DNA of 64,000 nucleotides from assembly GCA_038146925.1 (NCBI GenBank), contig JAYQSP010000006.1:186001-250000 (forward strand), read 5' to 3'. The position numbers and the translations under genes were made by a program. The stretch is from UBA830 sp038146925. Its GTDB lineage: Bacteria > Pseudomonadota > Alphaproteobacteria > MPNO01 > UBA830. Each line of letters begins with the position of its first letter. Position 1 is the first letter of the stretch. The notes under the pieces are model-generated. The model did not search any database. It saw only the letters and a list, made by a program, of their open reading frames with translations, and was not told the origin of the DNA. Below are positions 9,121 through 18,185 of the stretch, piece after piece.

Positions 9121-9460
9121 TGACACTCGAACCACACCGGCAAAGCCCCAGAACAACCCCATGCACCCGAACAGTCCGGGGACACAGTTTTCAAAACACG
9201 AAAAACAACCCTATGCACAGGAAGCTCCATATTACGGTGAACGGAATACGTCACCCTGTCGGACTCCCTATTTTCACCGCGCGGACCGCGCCAGTTCGTC
9301 ATTTATTCGTGCCGCTATCTCCCATCCGAGTAGATCAGAAATCACCCTAACACAAACAAGAACATTATGCGAACATTTGGCCTTTCCTTGTGGTGATTTC
9401 CTGCGAAATGTTGCCAGCCCGCCCCGCTCGCCCCAAAGTTCCGGACCGGATGACACCTGC

Positions 9461-9655
9461 GCGATCCGCGCCCTGGTCGCCGCCATGATGGTCATGGCCA
9501 GCGCCGCCTCACCGGTGCCGTTCGGATGGATGATCGATGTCGGCATCACCATGGACGCGATTTTGTACATGTCGGTGGGGTTTACAACGGTGTCGGTCGT
9601 GCTGATTTTTATGGCGCGGCGGGCGGAAGTTAGGGACACCGGTTCCGCTGACTAA
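9461..9655 (+). pseudogene. C-terminal remnant of an MFS transporter
   Basis: The last 60 or so codons read in frame as IRALVAAMMVMASAASPVPF, GWMIDVGITMDAILYM and SVVLIFMARRAE, ending at TAA 9653-9655. The pattern SPxxFGWxIDxGxxxDAI followed by a hydrophobic helix and a basic end is the last-helices signature of major facilitator superfamily exporters. The sequence upstream in this frame does not continue as transporter and has no start with a ribosome binding site, so this is a fragment about one seventh of normal size. Its stop codon overlaps the dnaE stop on the other strand by two bases. Similarity is judged from memory of the family. Confidence 0.55.
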
Positions 9656-12600
9656 GGATCCAGCACCGCCGCCACCCCCGGCAGGTGCGCCACGGCGGCG
9701 CGGAAATCCCCCGTCAGAGCGATCTTCTTCGGCAGCTTGACCTCCACCTCCCGGTGGTCGCCGACATCGAGGATCAGCGCCACCTTGCACTTGCCGGGCT
9801 CTCCCGTGTCCAGCGCGTGCCGGATGCCGGGGATGGCCTTTTCGTCCTCGATCACGATCTGCAGCTCGGTCGAGGCATTGGCAAGCGCCTCGTCCAGCGG
9901 GCGGACATTGGTGGCGGACAGGCGGACGCCGTCGCCGTCATCGGCGCGGATGTCGACGGTCATCAGCACCCGCTGGCCGCCTTCCAACAGCTCGCGGCTT
10001 GTCGCCAGCAGTTCGGAGAACAGCACCACCTCGAACACGCCGGACGTGTCCGACAGCTGCACGAAGGCGAAGCGGTTGCCCTTGGCCGATGTGCGTTCCT
10101 GGCGGCTGATGACGACGCCGGCGACGTTCGGCGAGGTGCCGGCCATGGAGGCGGTCAGATCGGCGGCGGCGGTGACGCGCAGACGGCGCAGCTGGCCGGC
10201 ATAGGCGTCGAGCGGATGGGCGGACAGATAGCTGCCCACGGCTTCGAATTCGTGGGTCAGGCGTTCCATCACCGGCCAGTCGAGCGTATCGGGCAGGCGG
10301 AGACGCATGTTGTCGTCTTCCGCCACGGCGCCGCCGAACAGGCTTTCCTGGCCGGAGTTCCGTTCCTGAGCCGACTGATTGGCGAGGCGCATCACGCCCT
10401 CCGCCCCTTCGAACAGACGCTTGCGGTTGGGATCCAGGCTGTCGAACGCCCCTGCCCTGACCAGGTTTTCGAACTGGCGCTTGTTGGCGCCGGACTGGCC
10501 CAGCCGTGTCGCGAAATCGGCGAGATCGGCGAAGGTGCCGTTGGCATCGCGCTCGGCGACCACGTCTTCCATCGCCTGGCGGCCGACATTCTTGATCGCG
10601 GCCAGCGCGTAGCGCACGGCATAGACCGTGGTGCCGTTCACGATGGTCTCCACGCCGAAGACCACGCCGGATTTGTTGATGTCGGGCGGCAGCAGCGGAA
10701 TTTTCAGCCGGTCGAGTTCCTGGCGGAACACGTTCAGCTTGTCGGTGTTGCCGAGGTCGAGCGTCATGGACGCAGCAAGGAATTCGACCGGGTAGTTGGC
10801 CTTTAGATAGGCGGTCTGATAGGCGACCAGCGCATAGGCCGCAGCGTGGGATTTGTTGAACCCGTAGCCGGCGAACTTGTCGACCTGGTCGAAGATGCGG
10901 CCTGCCTGCGCCTTGTCGACGCCGTTTTCGACCGCGCCGTCGACGAAATCCTTGCGCTGGGCCTCCATCTCGGCGGCGATCTTCTTGCCCATGGCGCGAC
11001 GCAGCAGGTCGGCGCCGCCCAGCGAATAGCCGGACAGGACCTGGGCGATCTGCATCACCTGTTCCTGGTAGATCATCACGCCGTAGGTTTCCTCGAGGAT
11101 CGGCTGCAGGCTGGGGTGCAGGTAATCCGGCTCCTCCTCGCCGTGCTTGCAGGCGATATAGCGCGGGATGTTGTCCATCGGGCCGGGACGGTACAGCGCG
11201 ACCAGCGCGATGATGTCCTCGAACGTATCGGGTTTCATGTTGCGCAGCACGTCGCGCATGCCGGAACTTTCCAGCTGGAACACGCCGACCGTGTCGCCTT
11301 TCGACAGCATCTCGAACGTCTTCGGATCGGACAGCGGCAGGTTCAGCAGGTCCGGCGGCTCCTCGCGCTTGGCGATCAGCTCGACCGCGCGTGCCAGCAC
11401 CGTCAGAGTCTTCAGGCCGAGGAAGTCGAACTTCACCAGCCCGGCGGCCTCGGCGTATTTCATGGAAAACTGCGTTGCCGGCATGTCGGAACGCGGGTCT
11501 TTATACAGCGGCACCAGTTCCGCCAGCCTGCGGTCGCCGATGATCACCCCCGCCGCGTGGGTCGAGGCATGGCGGTACAGCCCTTCCAGTTTCAGCGAAT
11601 TGTCGATCAGCTGGGCGACCGTTTCGTCGCCGTCGCGCAGGGCGCGCAGCTGCGGCTCGCCGTCGATCGCTTCCTGCAGCGTCGGCGGGTGCGCCGGATT
11701 GAACGGCACCAGCTTGGTGATCTTGTCGACCTGGCCGTAAGGCATGCCGAGCACGCGGCCGACGTCGCGCAGCACCGCTCGGGCCTGCAGCTTTCCGAAG
11801 GTGATGATCTGCGCGACCTTGTCGTCGCCGTATTTCTCCTGCACGTAGCGGATCACCTCGTCGCGGCGGTCCTGGCAGAAATCGATGTCGAAGTCGGGCA
11901 TCGACACGCGCTCGGGATTCAGGAAGCGTTCGAACAGCAGCCCGAATTTCAGCGGATCCAGATCGGTGATAGTCAGCGCCCAGGCGACGACCGAGCCCGC
12001 GCCCGACCCGCGCCCCGGCCCCACCGGAATGCCGTGATCCTTCGACCACTGGATGAAATCGGCGACGATCAGGAAGTAGCCGGGAAAGCCCATCTCGATG
12101 ATGACGTTGAGCTCGAAGTCGAGACGCTCGCGATAGGGCTTCGCGGTTTCCTCCCGCGCCTCCGCGTCCATATCGTCGGTATAGACCTGGTTTTCCAGCC
12201 GCGCCTCAAGCCCTTCGCGCGCCATCAGACGCAGCGCTTCCTCCTCGTTCGAGGCCCCCTCGATCTCAAACGGCGGCAGGATCGGCGCCCGCTCCGACGG
12301 CATATAGGCGCAGCGTCTGGCGATCACGACCGTGTTGTCGACGGCTTCGGGCAGGTCGGCGAACAATTCGCGCATCGCGGCCGCCGATTTGAAATGGTGA
12401 TGCTCGGTCAGACGGCGGCGGTCGCGTTCCGCCACATAGGTGCCGCCGGCAATGCAGAGCAGCGCGTCATGCGCTTCGTACATGTCGGCGGTGGCGAAAT
12501 AGGCGTCGTTGGTGGCGACCAGCGGGATGTCGTGATCGTAGGCGAGTTTCAGCAGACCGGCCTCGGTCTGGCGTTCGACCGCCGTGCCGTGGCGCTGGAT

Positions 12601-13134
12601 CTCGATATAGAAGCGGCCGGGGAACATATCGTTCAGGCGCTTGCACATGGCCTCCGCCGCCGGGCCCTGCCCGTCCGCGATCAGCCGGCCCAGCGGCCCG
12701 TCCGGCCCGCCCGCGAGGCACAGCAGCCCGTCGGCGCGTTCGGCGAGTTTTTCCAGCGTGGTGTGGGTATCGCCGTGCTCGGTCGTCAGGAACGCGTCGG
12801 ATTCGATTTCCATCAGGTTTTCGTAGCCGGTCTCGTTCTGCGCCAGCAGCACCAGCCGGTCGTGGCGCGTCACCTCTCCCTTGCCGCTCGATTTACGCGC
12901 CGCCTCGCCTTCGCGCGCGACGTCGATCTGGGTGCCGACGATCGGCTGGATGCCTGCCTTCGACGCCGCCAGCGAAAATTCCAGCGCGCCGAACAGGTTG
13001 TTGGTGTCGGTCACCGCCACGGCAGGCATGTCGTGTTCTTTGCACAGCTCGACCAGCTTCGGCAGCTTGATCGCGCCTTCCGACAGCGAATAGGCGGTGT
13101 GTACCCGCAGATGAATGAAACCCGGATCGGTCAT
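9652..13134 (-). CDS. dnaE: DNA polymerase III subunit alpha
   Basis: Replicative polymerase catalytic subunit. The 1160-residue protein begins with a PHP domain (FIHLRVHTAYSLSEGAIKL, residues 5-23, with the HxH pattern), followed by the palm with the catalytic Asp pair in MPDFDIDFCQDRRDEV near residue 413 and the third catalytic Asp in KFDFLGLKT near residue 569. The helix-hairpin-helix and OB-fold regions follow (VAGVVISRQERTSAKGNRFA). Length is normal for DnaE1. No proofreading exonuclease domain is fused, so epsilon must be encoded elsewhere. The gene ends tail-to-tail with the MFS remnant and starts 128 bases after lolD, from which a palindromic element separates it. Confidence 0.97.
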   Translation of the reverse strand: MTDPGFIHLRVHTAYSLSEGAIKLPKLVELCKEHDMPAVAVTDTNNLFGALEFSLAASKAGIQPIVGTQIDVAREGEAARKSSGKGEVTRHDRLVLLAQNETGYENLMEIESDAFLTTEHGDTHTTLEKLAERADGLLCLAGGPDGPLGRLIADGQGPAAEAMCKRLNDMFPGRFYIEIQRHGTAVERQTEAGLLKLAYDHDIPLVATNDAYFATADMYEAHDALLCIAGGTYVAERDRRRLTEHHHFKSAAAMRELFADLPEAVDNTVVIARRCAYMPSERAPILPPFEIEGASNEEEALRLMAREGLEARLENQVYTDDMDAEAREETAKPYRERLDFELNVIIEMGFPGYFLIVADFIQWSKDHGIPVGPGRGSGAGSVVAWALTITDLDPLKFGLLFERFLNPERVSMPDFDIDFCQDRRDEVIRYVQEKYGDDKVAQIITFGKLQARAVLRDVGRVLGMPYGQVDKITKLVPFNPAHPPTLQEAIDGEPQLRALRDGDETVAQLIDNSLKLEGLYRHASTHAAGVIIGDRRLAELVPLYKDPRSDMPATQFSMKYAEAAGLVKFDFLGLKTLTVLARAVELIAKREEPPDLLNLPLSDPKTFEMLSKGDTVGVFQLESSGMRDVLRNMKPDTFEDIIALVALYRPGPMDNIPRYIACKHGEEEPDYLHPSLQPILEETYGVMIYQEQVMQIAQVLSGYSLGGADLLRRAMGKKIAAEMEAQRKDFVDGAVENGVDKAQAGRIFDQVDKFAGYGFNKSHAAAYALVAYQTAYLKANYPVEFLAASMTLDLGNTDKLNVFRQELDRLKIPLLPPDINKSGVVFGVETIVNGTTVYAVRYALAAIKNVGRQAMEDVVAERDANGTFADLADFATRLGQSGANKRQFENLVRAGAFDSLDPNRKRLFEGAEGVMRLANQSAQERNSGQESLFGGAVAEDDNMRLRLPDTLDWPVMERLTHEFEAVGSYLSAHPLDAYAGQLRRLRVTAAADLTASMAGTSPNVAGVVISRQERTSAKGNRFAFVQLSDTSGVFEVVLFSELLATSRELLEGGQRVLMTVDIRADDGDGVRLSATNVRPLDEALANASTELQIVIEDEKAIPGIRHALDTGEPGKCKVALILDVGDHREVEVKLPKKIALTGDFRAAVAHLPGVAAVLDP

Positions 13135-13219
13135 CCGGTCAGTTTAGAGCGAATCGCCGGGGTTTGGAGGTGCGATGGCCTGATTTCTGTGGATGAAAAC
13201 GCCGCCCGAAGACATGCTG

Positions 13220-13250
13220 TTATTCCCTCGGGACAAGCCCGGAGGAATAA
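13220..13250. repeat. REP-like palindrome between lolD and dnaE
   Basis: Imperfect 31-base inverted repeat: arms of 13 bases beginning TTATTCC and ending GGAATAA around a short loop, 11 Watson-Crick pairs plus one wobble and one mismatch. It lies downstream of lolD and upstream of dnaE. The CGGGACAAGCCCG core resembles the elements at 9026-9120. No T-run follows on either strand, so a REP-type element is more likely than a simple terminator. Confidence 0.5.
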
Positions 13251-13261
13251 GAGAGAGCTCC

Positions 13262-13942
13262 CTAAACCTCCTCCAGCACCCCGTTCCGCAGCGTCAGTTT
13301 ACGATCCATGCGGGCGGCGAGATCCGGGTTATGGGTCGCCACCAGGGCGGCAACGCCGGTGTCGCGGGTGAGCTGCATAAGCAGTGCGAACACGCGTTCG
13401 GCGGTTTCCTGATCGAGATTGCCCGTCGGCTCGTCGGCGATCAGCACGTCGGGGCTGTTGGCAAGCGCGCGGGCGATGGCGACGCGCTGCTGTTCGCCGC
13501 CCGACAGCTTGGCGGGACGATGCGTTGCCCGATCGGCGAGGCCGACCATGCCAAGCAGATCCCGCGCCCGGTCGCGCGCGGCGGATTTCGAGGCCGCCGC
13601 GATCATCTGCGGCACGACGATGTTTTCCAGCGCCGAGAATTCCGGCAGCAGATGATGGAACTGGTAGACGAAGCCGATGGCCGTCCGCCGCAGCGCCGTG
13701 CGCGCGTCGTCGCCGAGCCGCCGGCAGGACGTACCGCCCACGATCACGTCGCCGCCGTCGGGGCGTTCGAGCAGTCCGGCGATATGCAGCAGGGTCGACT
13801 TGCCCGCGCCCGACGGACCGACCAGCGCCACGGTCTCGCCACGCCGGATGGAAACCGACGCGCCCCGCAGCACATGCAGGTCGTTGCCCGCCTGTTTGAA
13901 GGTCCGTTCGATGCCGTCCAGCGCCAGCGCCGCGTCACTCAT
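13262..13942 (-). CDS. lolD: Lipoprotein-releasing ABC transporter, ATP-binding subunit LolD
   Basis: ATPase of the LolCDE complex that extracts outer-membrane lipoproteins from the inner membrane and hands them to LolA. The 226-residue protein has Walker A GPSGAGKST (42-50), the signature LSGGEQQRVAIARAL and Walker B VLIADEPTGNLD. The start at 13942 (MSDAALALDG) is chosen because it overlaps the lolC stop by eight bases and gives the normal N-terminus; the longer frame reads out of phase through lolC. Confidence 0.94.
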   Translation of the reverse strand: MSDAALALDGIERTFKQAGNDLHVLRGASVSIRRGETVALVGPSGAGKSTLLHIAGLLERPDGGDVIVGGTSCRRLGDDARTALRRTAIGFVYQFHHLLPEFSALENIVVPQMIAAASKSAARDRARDLLGMVGLADRATHRPAKLSGGEQQRVAIARALANSPDVLIADEPTGNLDQETAERVFALLMQLTRDTGVAALVATHNPDLAARMDRKLTLRNGVLEEV

Positions 13943-15185
13943 AGCGCAGCGCCTCCACCGGATCGAGACGCGCGGCCCGCCACGCCGGATAGAGCACCGC
14001 CAGGAACGACAGGCCGAGCGACATGGCGACGACACTGACCACGTCGGAGGTTTCGACCACCGACGGCAGCTGCGACAGGAAATAGATTTCGGCGGCGAAC
14101 AGTTCGGTCCCGGTCAGCCCCTGCAGCCATTGCCGGATGGTTTCGATATTGCCCGCGAAGGCAACGCCGAGGCCGAAACCGATGGCCGTGCCGATAATGC
14201 CGACCGACGCGCCCGCCAGCAGGAATATCCGCATCACCATGCCGCGCGTCGCGCCCATGGTGCGCAGGATGGCGATATCGCGGCCCTTGTCCTTCACCAT
14301 CATGATCATGCCGGAGATAATGTTGAACGCGGCGACCAGGATGATCAGCGTCAGGATCAGGAACATCACGTTGCGTTCTACCTTGATCGCGTTGAAGAAG
14401 CTGGCATTGGCCTGCTGCCAGTCGACGATGCGCAGCGCCTTGCCGGCGGAGCGCAGGATGTCGACGCGCGTCTGCGGCACCCGGTCGGGATCGTCGAGAA
14501 ATACTTCGATATTCGTGACCGCGTCCTTGGAGCGGAAATAGATCTGCGCGGCTTCGAGCGGCATGAACACGAAGCTGGAATCGTATTCGAACATGCCGAC
14601 CTCGAACACGGCGGCCACCTTGTACCGCTTGCTGCGGGGGACCGATCCGAACGCGGTCGGGTTCGACTGCGGCGAGACCAGCCGGACCGTGTCGCCCGGC
14701 CGCACGCCGAACTTGGTCGCGAAGCGCGAGCCGACGATGACGCTGCTGCGGCCCCTGAAATCGTCCAGCGTACCGGCACGGATATTGTCGGCGATGATGG
14801 CGCGCGCCCTGATGTCGTCGGGCCGCACGCCGCGCACGATGGCCCCGGCGGCGACGCTGTTGGCGCTGACCAGCACCTGGCCTTCGACGGTCGGGATGAC
14901 GCGGACCACGCCGTCGACCTTCGCGATCTTCCCCGCGATGGTATCGAAATCGGTCAGCGGCCGGTTGGTCAGTTCGTACACGCCGAGATGACCGTTGAGG
15001 CCGAGGATTCGCTGCAGCAGCTCGGCGCGAAACCCGTTCATCACCGACATGACGATGATCAGCGTTGCCACGCCAAGCGCGATTCCGGCCAGCGAAAACC
15101 CGGCGATGACGGAGACGAAGCCTTCTTCGCGCCGCGCGCGCAGATAGCGCAGCGCGACCATGCGCTCGAAAGCGTTGAAGATCAT
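13935..15185 (-). CDS. lolC: Lipoprotein-releasing ABC transporter permease (LolC/LolE family)
   Basis: Membrane subunit of the lipoprotein exporter. The 416-residue protein has one membrane segment near the N-terminus (FSLAGIALGVATLIIVMSVM), a large periplasmic domain, and three segments at the C-terminus in the FtsX-like domain, ending in YPAWRAARLDPVEALRYE, the classic MacB/LolC/LolE ending. Only one permease gene is present; alphaproteobacteria usually have one LolC/E-type subunit (a LolF-like homodimer), which fits. ATG at 15185 overlaps the proS stop as ATGA, so proS-lolC-lolD form a translationally coupled operon. Confidence 0.92.
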   Translation of the reverse strand: MIFNAFERMVALRYLRARREEGFVSVIAGFSLAGIALGVATLIIVMSVMNGFRAELLQRILGLNGHLGVYELTNRPLTDFDTIAGKIAKVDGVVRVIPTVEGQVLVSANSVAAGAIVRGVRPDDIRARAIIADNIRAGTLDDFRGRSSVIVGSRFATKFGVRPGDTVRLVSPQSNPTAFGSVPRSKRYKVAAVFEVGMFEYDSSFVFMPLEAAQIYFRSKDAVTNIEVFLDDPDRVPQTRVDILRSAGKALRIVDWQQANASFFNAIKVERNVMFLILTLIILVAAFNIISGMIMMVKDKGRDIAILRTMGATRGMVMRIFLLAGASVGIIGTAIGFGLGVAFAGNIETIRQWLQGLTGTELFAAEIYFLSQLPSVVETSDVVSVVAMSLGLSFLAVLYPAWRAARLDPVEALRYE

Positions 15186-16495
15186 GCGGTCAGCCGCGCC
15201 AGCGCGGATTCGGCCGATATTTCCTCGCGCTCGCCGCTCGCCCGGTTCTTGAACTCGACGACGCCGTTCTTCACGCCGCGCGGCCCGACGACGATCTGCC
15301 ACGGCACGCCGATCAGGTCCATGTCCGCGAATTTGGCGCCGGCGCGCTCGTCGCGGTCCTCATACAGCGGATCGATGCCGGCGGCCTGCAGTTTCGCGTA
15401 GAGATCGTCGCACACCGCGTCGCACTCCGCATCGCCGGTTTTCAGATTGATCACTGCCGCGCCGAACGGCGCCACGCTCTTCGGCCAGAGGATCCCGTTG
15501 TCGTCGTGATAGGCCTCGATAATGCCGCCCACCAGGCGCGACACGCCGATGCCATAGGACCCCATTTCGGGGAATACCTTCTCGCCGTCCGGGCCTGTCA
15601 CCGCGGCGTTCATGGCCTTGGAATACTTGGTCCCGAAATAGAAGATGTGCCCGACCTCGATACCGCGCGCGTTGACCAGCGCATCGCCGAGCTTCGCGGC
15701 CTTGGCCTCGTCATGCTTTTCGTCGGTCGCGGCGTAGAGTCCCGTCCAGCGGTCGACCACCGGCTGCAGATCTGCCGTGTAATCGACGTCTTCGCCCAGC
15801 ACGTCGAATTCAAGCAAATCCCTGTGGCAGAACACCTCGCTCTCGCCGGTTTCGGCGAGGATGATAAATTCGTGGCTGAGATCACCCCCGATCGGCCCCG
15901 TGTCCGCCGCCATCGGAATCGCTTTCAGCCCCATGCGCGCGAAGGTGCGCAAATACGCCACGAACATTCTGTTATAGGCGTCGCGCGCGCCTTCGTAGGT
16001 CAGGTCGAAGGAATAGGAATCCTTCATCAGGAATTCCCGCCCGCGCATCACGCCGAACCGGGGGCGGATCTCGTCGCGGAACTTCCACTGGATGTGATAG
16101 AGCAGCTTTGGCAGGTCCTTGTAGCTGCGGATATGGGCGCGCACGATCTCGGTGATCAGCTCCTCATTGGTCGGCCCGTACAGCATGTCGCGGTCGTGGC
16201 GATCGCGAATGCGCAGCATTTCCGCGCCGTAATCGTCGTAGCGCCCGCTTTCCTGCCATAATTCCGCCGGCTGAATGGTCGGCATCAGCAGTTCCTGGCA
16301 GCCCGCCGCGTCCTGTTCCTCGCGGACGATCTGTTCGACCTTCCGCAGGACCTTCAGTCCCATCGGCAGCCACGAATAGATACCGGCGCTGGACTGGCGG
16401 ATCATGCCGGCGCGCAACATCAGACGGTGCGAGACGATCTGCGCCTCGGACGGGTCTTCCTTCAGCGTCGGCAGGAAATATTGCGACATGCGCAT
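15182..16495 (-). CDS. proS: Proline--tRNA ligase, short form without editing insert
   Basis: Charges tRNA-Pro. At 437 residues it is the short alphaproteobacterial type: class II motif 2 (IRPRFGVMRGREFLMKDSY) runs directly into the catalytic core, without the roughly 180-residue INS domain that edits Ala-tRNA-Pro in E. coli ProS. Motif 3 is GSYGIGVSRLVGGIIEA, followed by a normal anticodon-binding domain. The first ATG at 16495 has GGAGG 11 bases upstream; a second ATG two codons later is possible. Lack of the editing domain implies a free-standing editing factor (ProXp/YbaK type) elsewhere in the genome, which is inference. Confidence 0.95.
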   Translation of the reverse strand: MRMSQYFLPTLKEDPSEAQIVSHRLMLRAGMIRQSSAGIYSWLPMGLKVLRKVEQIVREEQDAAGCQELLMPTIQPAELWQESGRYDDYGAEMLRIRDRHDRDMLYGPTNEELITEIVRAHIRSYKDLPKLLYHIQWKFRDEIRPRFGVMRGREFLMKDSYSFDLTYEGARDAYNRMFVAYLRTFARMGLKAIPMAADTGPIGGDLSHEFIILAETGESEVFCHRDLLEFDVLGEDVDYTADLQPVVDRWTGLYAATDEKHDEAKAAKLGDALVNARGIEVGHIFYFGTKYSKAMNAAVTGPDGEKVFPEMGSYGIGVSRLVGGIIEAYHDDNGILWPKSVAPFGAAVINLKTGDAECDAVCDDLYAKLQAAGIDPLYEDRDERAGAKFADMDLIGVPWQIVVGPRGVKNGVVEFKNRASGEREEISAESALARLTA

Positions 16496-16579
16496 GGGTG
16501 AAGCGGCCTCCGTTAACGTGCGAGGCGAACATAGGGAATGGCGGGGGGTGCCGCAATGGAAACTGCGGCGATGGACAGT

Positions 16580-16984
16580 CTACTTCTTCTGCAGTTCCCG
16601 GCAGGCGCGGGCGATTTCGTTCTGTGCGCCGGTAGCGAGTTCCTGACCATTGTAGTAGGCCCGCCCGTCCTTTTTGATCTCGACCCTGCCTGCCTTGATC
16701 TCGCCCATGTACTGGCCCTTGTTGGCGGGCAGGCCGAAGCGTTCCTGCAGGTCGATGTTGATGTCCATCGAGAACGTCTCGGGCGGTTTCACCGAATGGC
16801 CGCCGCCCAGATTGGCGGGCGCGACCGGCCGGCCGTATGCGTCCACGCCCGGCGTGTAGGCGACCGAAGCGTCCGGCGTGTGCGTCACGATATGCCGGCA
16901 GTCGTCCCTGGTGACGGTCACCGTCGCAGCGTGGGCCGGATCGAGCAACGCGGCGAAGATGCAAAAGGTTATGACATATCGCAT
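16580..16984 (-). CDS. Small exported protein of unknown function
   Basis: A 134-residue protein not recognised as any named family. It begins MRYVITFCIFAALLDPAHA, a clear signal peptide with cleavage after AHA, so it should be periplasmic or secreted. Two cysteines (in DDCRHIV and ARACREL) could form a disulfide. The sequence ends with a helical stretch rich in Glu and Lys. The start is fixed by the signal peptide, yet no Shine-Dalgarno precedes it: a perfect 17-base palindrome abuts the ATG. It lies between proS and the MetE-like gene on the same strand. Function not assigned. Confidence 0.7.
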   Translation of the reverse strand: MRYVITFCIFAALLDPAHAATVTVTRDDCRHIVTHTPDASVAYTPGVDAYGRPVAPANLGGGHSVKPPETFSMDINIDLQERFGLPANKGQYMGEIKAGRVEIKKDGRAYYNGQELATGAQNEIARACRELQKK

Positions 16985-17001
16985 GGGCCGATTATCGGCC
17001 C
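16985..17001 (-). repeat. Perfect palindrome abutting the start codon of the exported unknown protein
   Basis: GGGCCGA, spacer of three, TCGGCCC. On the minus strand its last base is directly followed by the ATG at 16984, in the place where a ribosome binding site would be. Could be an operator, or a hairpin controlling translation. Confidence 0.5.
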
Positions 17002-17002
17002 G

Positions 17003-17040
17003 GCGGGGTAAACGCTTGTTTAACGCGACAAACGCCCCGC
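17003..17040 (-). terminator. Candidate hairpin terminator after the MetE-like gene
   Basis: Imperfect stem starting two bases after the stop codon: GCGGGG/CCCCGC base with a second helix of CGTTTGT against ACAAGCG. There is no T-run after it, so it may be a weak or Rho-assisted terminator. The perfect palindrome at 16985 follows immediately. Confidence 0.35.
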
Positions 17041-17042
17041 TA

Positions 17043-18161
17043 TCAGGCGCTGCCCCAGATTTCCTCGGCCACGGTGACGACCAGTTCCAGCTTCCGGCGC
17101 TGATCGTCGACGGTGATCTTGTTGCCGTGCTCGGTCGACGAAAACCCGCATTGCGGCGCGATGCCGAGCTGGTCAAGATCGGCGTATTTCGACGCCTCGT
17201 CGAATTTCCGTTTCAGGTCGTCGACCGGTTCCAGTTCCGGCGTCTTGGTGGTCACGAAACCGGGCAGCACGCGCTGCTTGCCCTTGGGCAGCAGGCGCAG
17301 CGGTTCCAGCCCGCCGGCCCGGTCGCTGTCGTACTCCATGAAGAAAATGTCGACGCCGGTCGAGAAGATGGCCTCGGCCGCCGGGTCGTAGGCGCCTTCC
17401 GCCGCATAGGTCGACTGGAAATTGCCGCGGCACATATGCATACCGATCACCATGTCGTCGGGGCGGTCCTTGATCGCCTCGTTCATCATCCAGGCGTATC
17501 GCTTCAGCATGTCGTCCGGATCGCGGCCCATCCCTTTCTGAATGTCGCGCTGTTTCGGATCGCACAGATAGGCGAAATAGATATCGTCCATCTGCAGATA
17601 CCGGCAACCGGCATCGTAAAACGCGCTCACGGCCTTCTTGTACGTCGCCGCGATATCGCCGAACAGCACGTCGTCGTCCGCGTATTCCGCCGGATGGATA
17701 TCCTCCGGTGCGGTGCGAAAATGACAGCAGCTCGGGCCGGGGATCGAAATCTTGGGCGTCACGGTCGTCTTTTCGGCGACGAATTTGAAATGATCCAGCA
17801 TCGGGTGGTCGTCCGGAAAATCGAGCTTGCCCGTGATCGTCGGATATAGCGGCGGGATCTGCGTGCCGGCGAACTGGACGCCCTCGTCGCGCTTGTCGAG
17901 TTCGAATCCGGTCAGCATGCCCATGAAATCGTAATGCCAGAAATACCGCCGGAACTCTCCGTCTGTGGCGACCTGCAGTCCCAGGTCTTCCTGCATCTTT
18001 ATGACGTCTGCGATGGCCGCGTCCTCGATGGCTTTCAGTTCCTCCGCCGAGATACTTGGCGCGTCGGTATAGAACTTGTGGCGCGCTTCCATCACCTCTG
18101 CAGGACGCAACAGGCTGCCGACATGATCGGCACGGAACGGCGGTGTGTGAGTATCGGCCAT
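17043..18161 (-). CDS. Cobalamin-independent methionine synthase-like protein (MetE C-terminal domain family)
   Basis: A 372-residue protein of the UROD/MetE-like fold. It matches only the catalytic C-terminal half of MetE and so resembles the YxjG/YxjH group rather than full-length MetE. Zinc ligands are visible as HMC in IGMHMCRGNFQ and a late Cys in IAPQCGFSSTEHGN. The substrate could be a methyl-folate and homocysteine or another methyl or alkyl donor and thiol; the sequence does not decide. Start ATG at 18161 is preceded by GGGGAG; a TTG one codon earlier is less likely. It lies downstream of guaD, separated by a perfect palindrome. Confidence 0.8.
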   Translation of the reverse strand: MADTHTPPFRADHVGSLLRPAEVMEARHKFYTDAPSISAEELKAIEDAAIADVIKMQEDLGLQVATDGEFRRYFWHYDFMGMLTGFELDKRDEGVQFAGTQIPPLYPTITGKLDFPDDHPMLDHFKFVAEKTTVTPKISIPGPSCCHFRTAPEDIHPAEYADDDVLFGDIAATYKKAVSAFYDAGCRYLQMDDIYFAYLCDPKQRDIQKGMGRDPDDMLKRYAWMMNEAIKDRPDDMVIGMHMCRGNFQSTYAAEGAYDPAAEAIFSTGVDIFFMEYDSDRAGGLEPLRLLPKGKQRVLPGFVTTKTPELEPVDDLKRKFDEASKYADLDQLGIAPQCGFSSTEHGNKITVDDQRRKLELVVTVAEEIWGSA

Positions 18162-18185
18162 CAAATTCTCTCCCCTTGGAATGAA

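Larger units (their letters stand above)
8757..9460. other. Long intergenic stretch between rpsB and the MFS remnant
   Basis: About 700 bases without a convincing gene. Reading frames in it are short and lack recognisable similarity or ribosome binding sites. It holds the rpsB leader and candidate promoter on the right-to-left strand, then two GC-rich inverted repeats at 9026-9044 and 9070-9120, then sequence leading into a decayed transporter gene. I saw no tRNA or known RNA family here. Confidence 0.6.

Noticed and set aside
9274..9639. Minus-strand frame of 121 codons in the rpsB-dnaE gap
   Set aside because: It is antisense to the MFS remnant, has no recognisable similarity, and the plus-strand reading makes protein sense.
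10846..13371. Plus-strand open frame of 841 codons across dnaE
   Set aside because: Antisense shadow of dnaE in high-GC DNA: no similarity, no ribosome binding site, His/Asp/Val-rich composition typical of reverse-complement frames.
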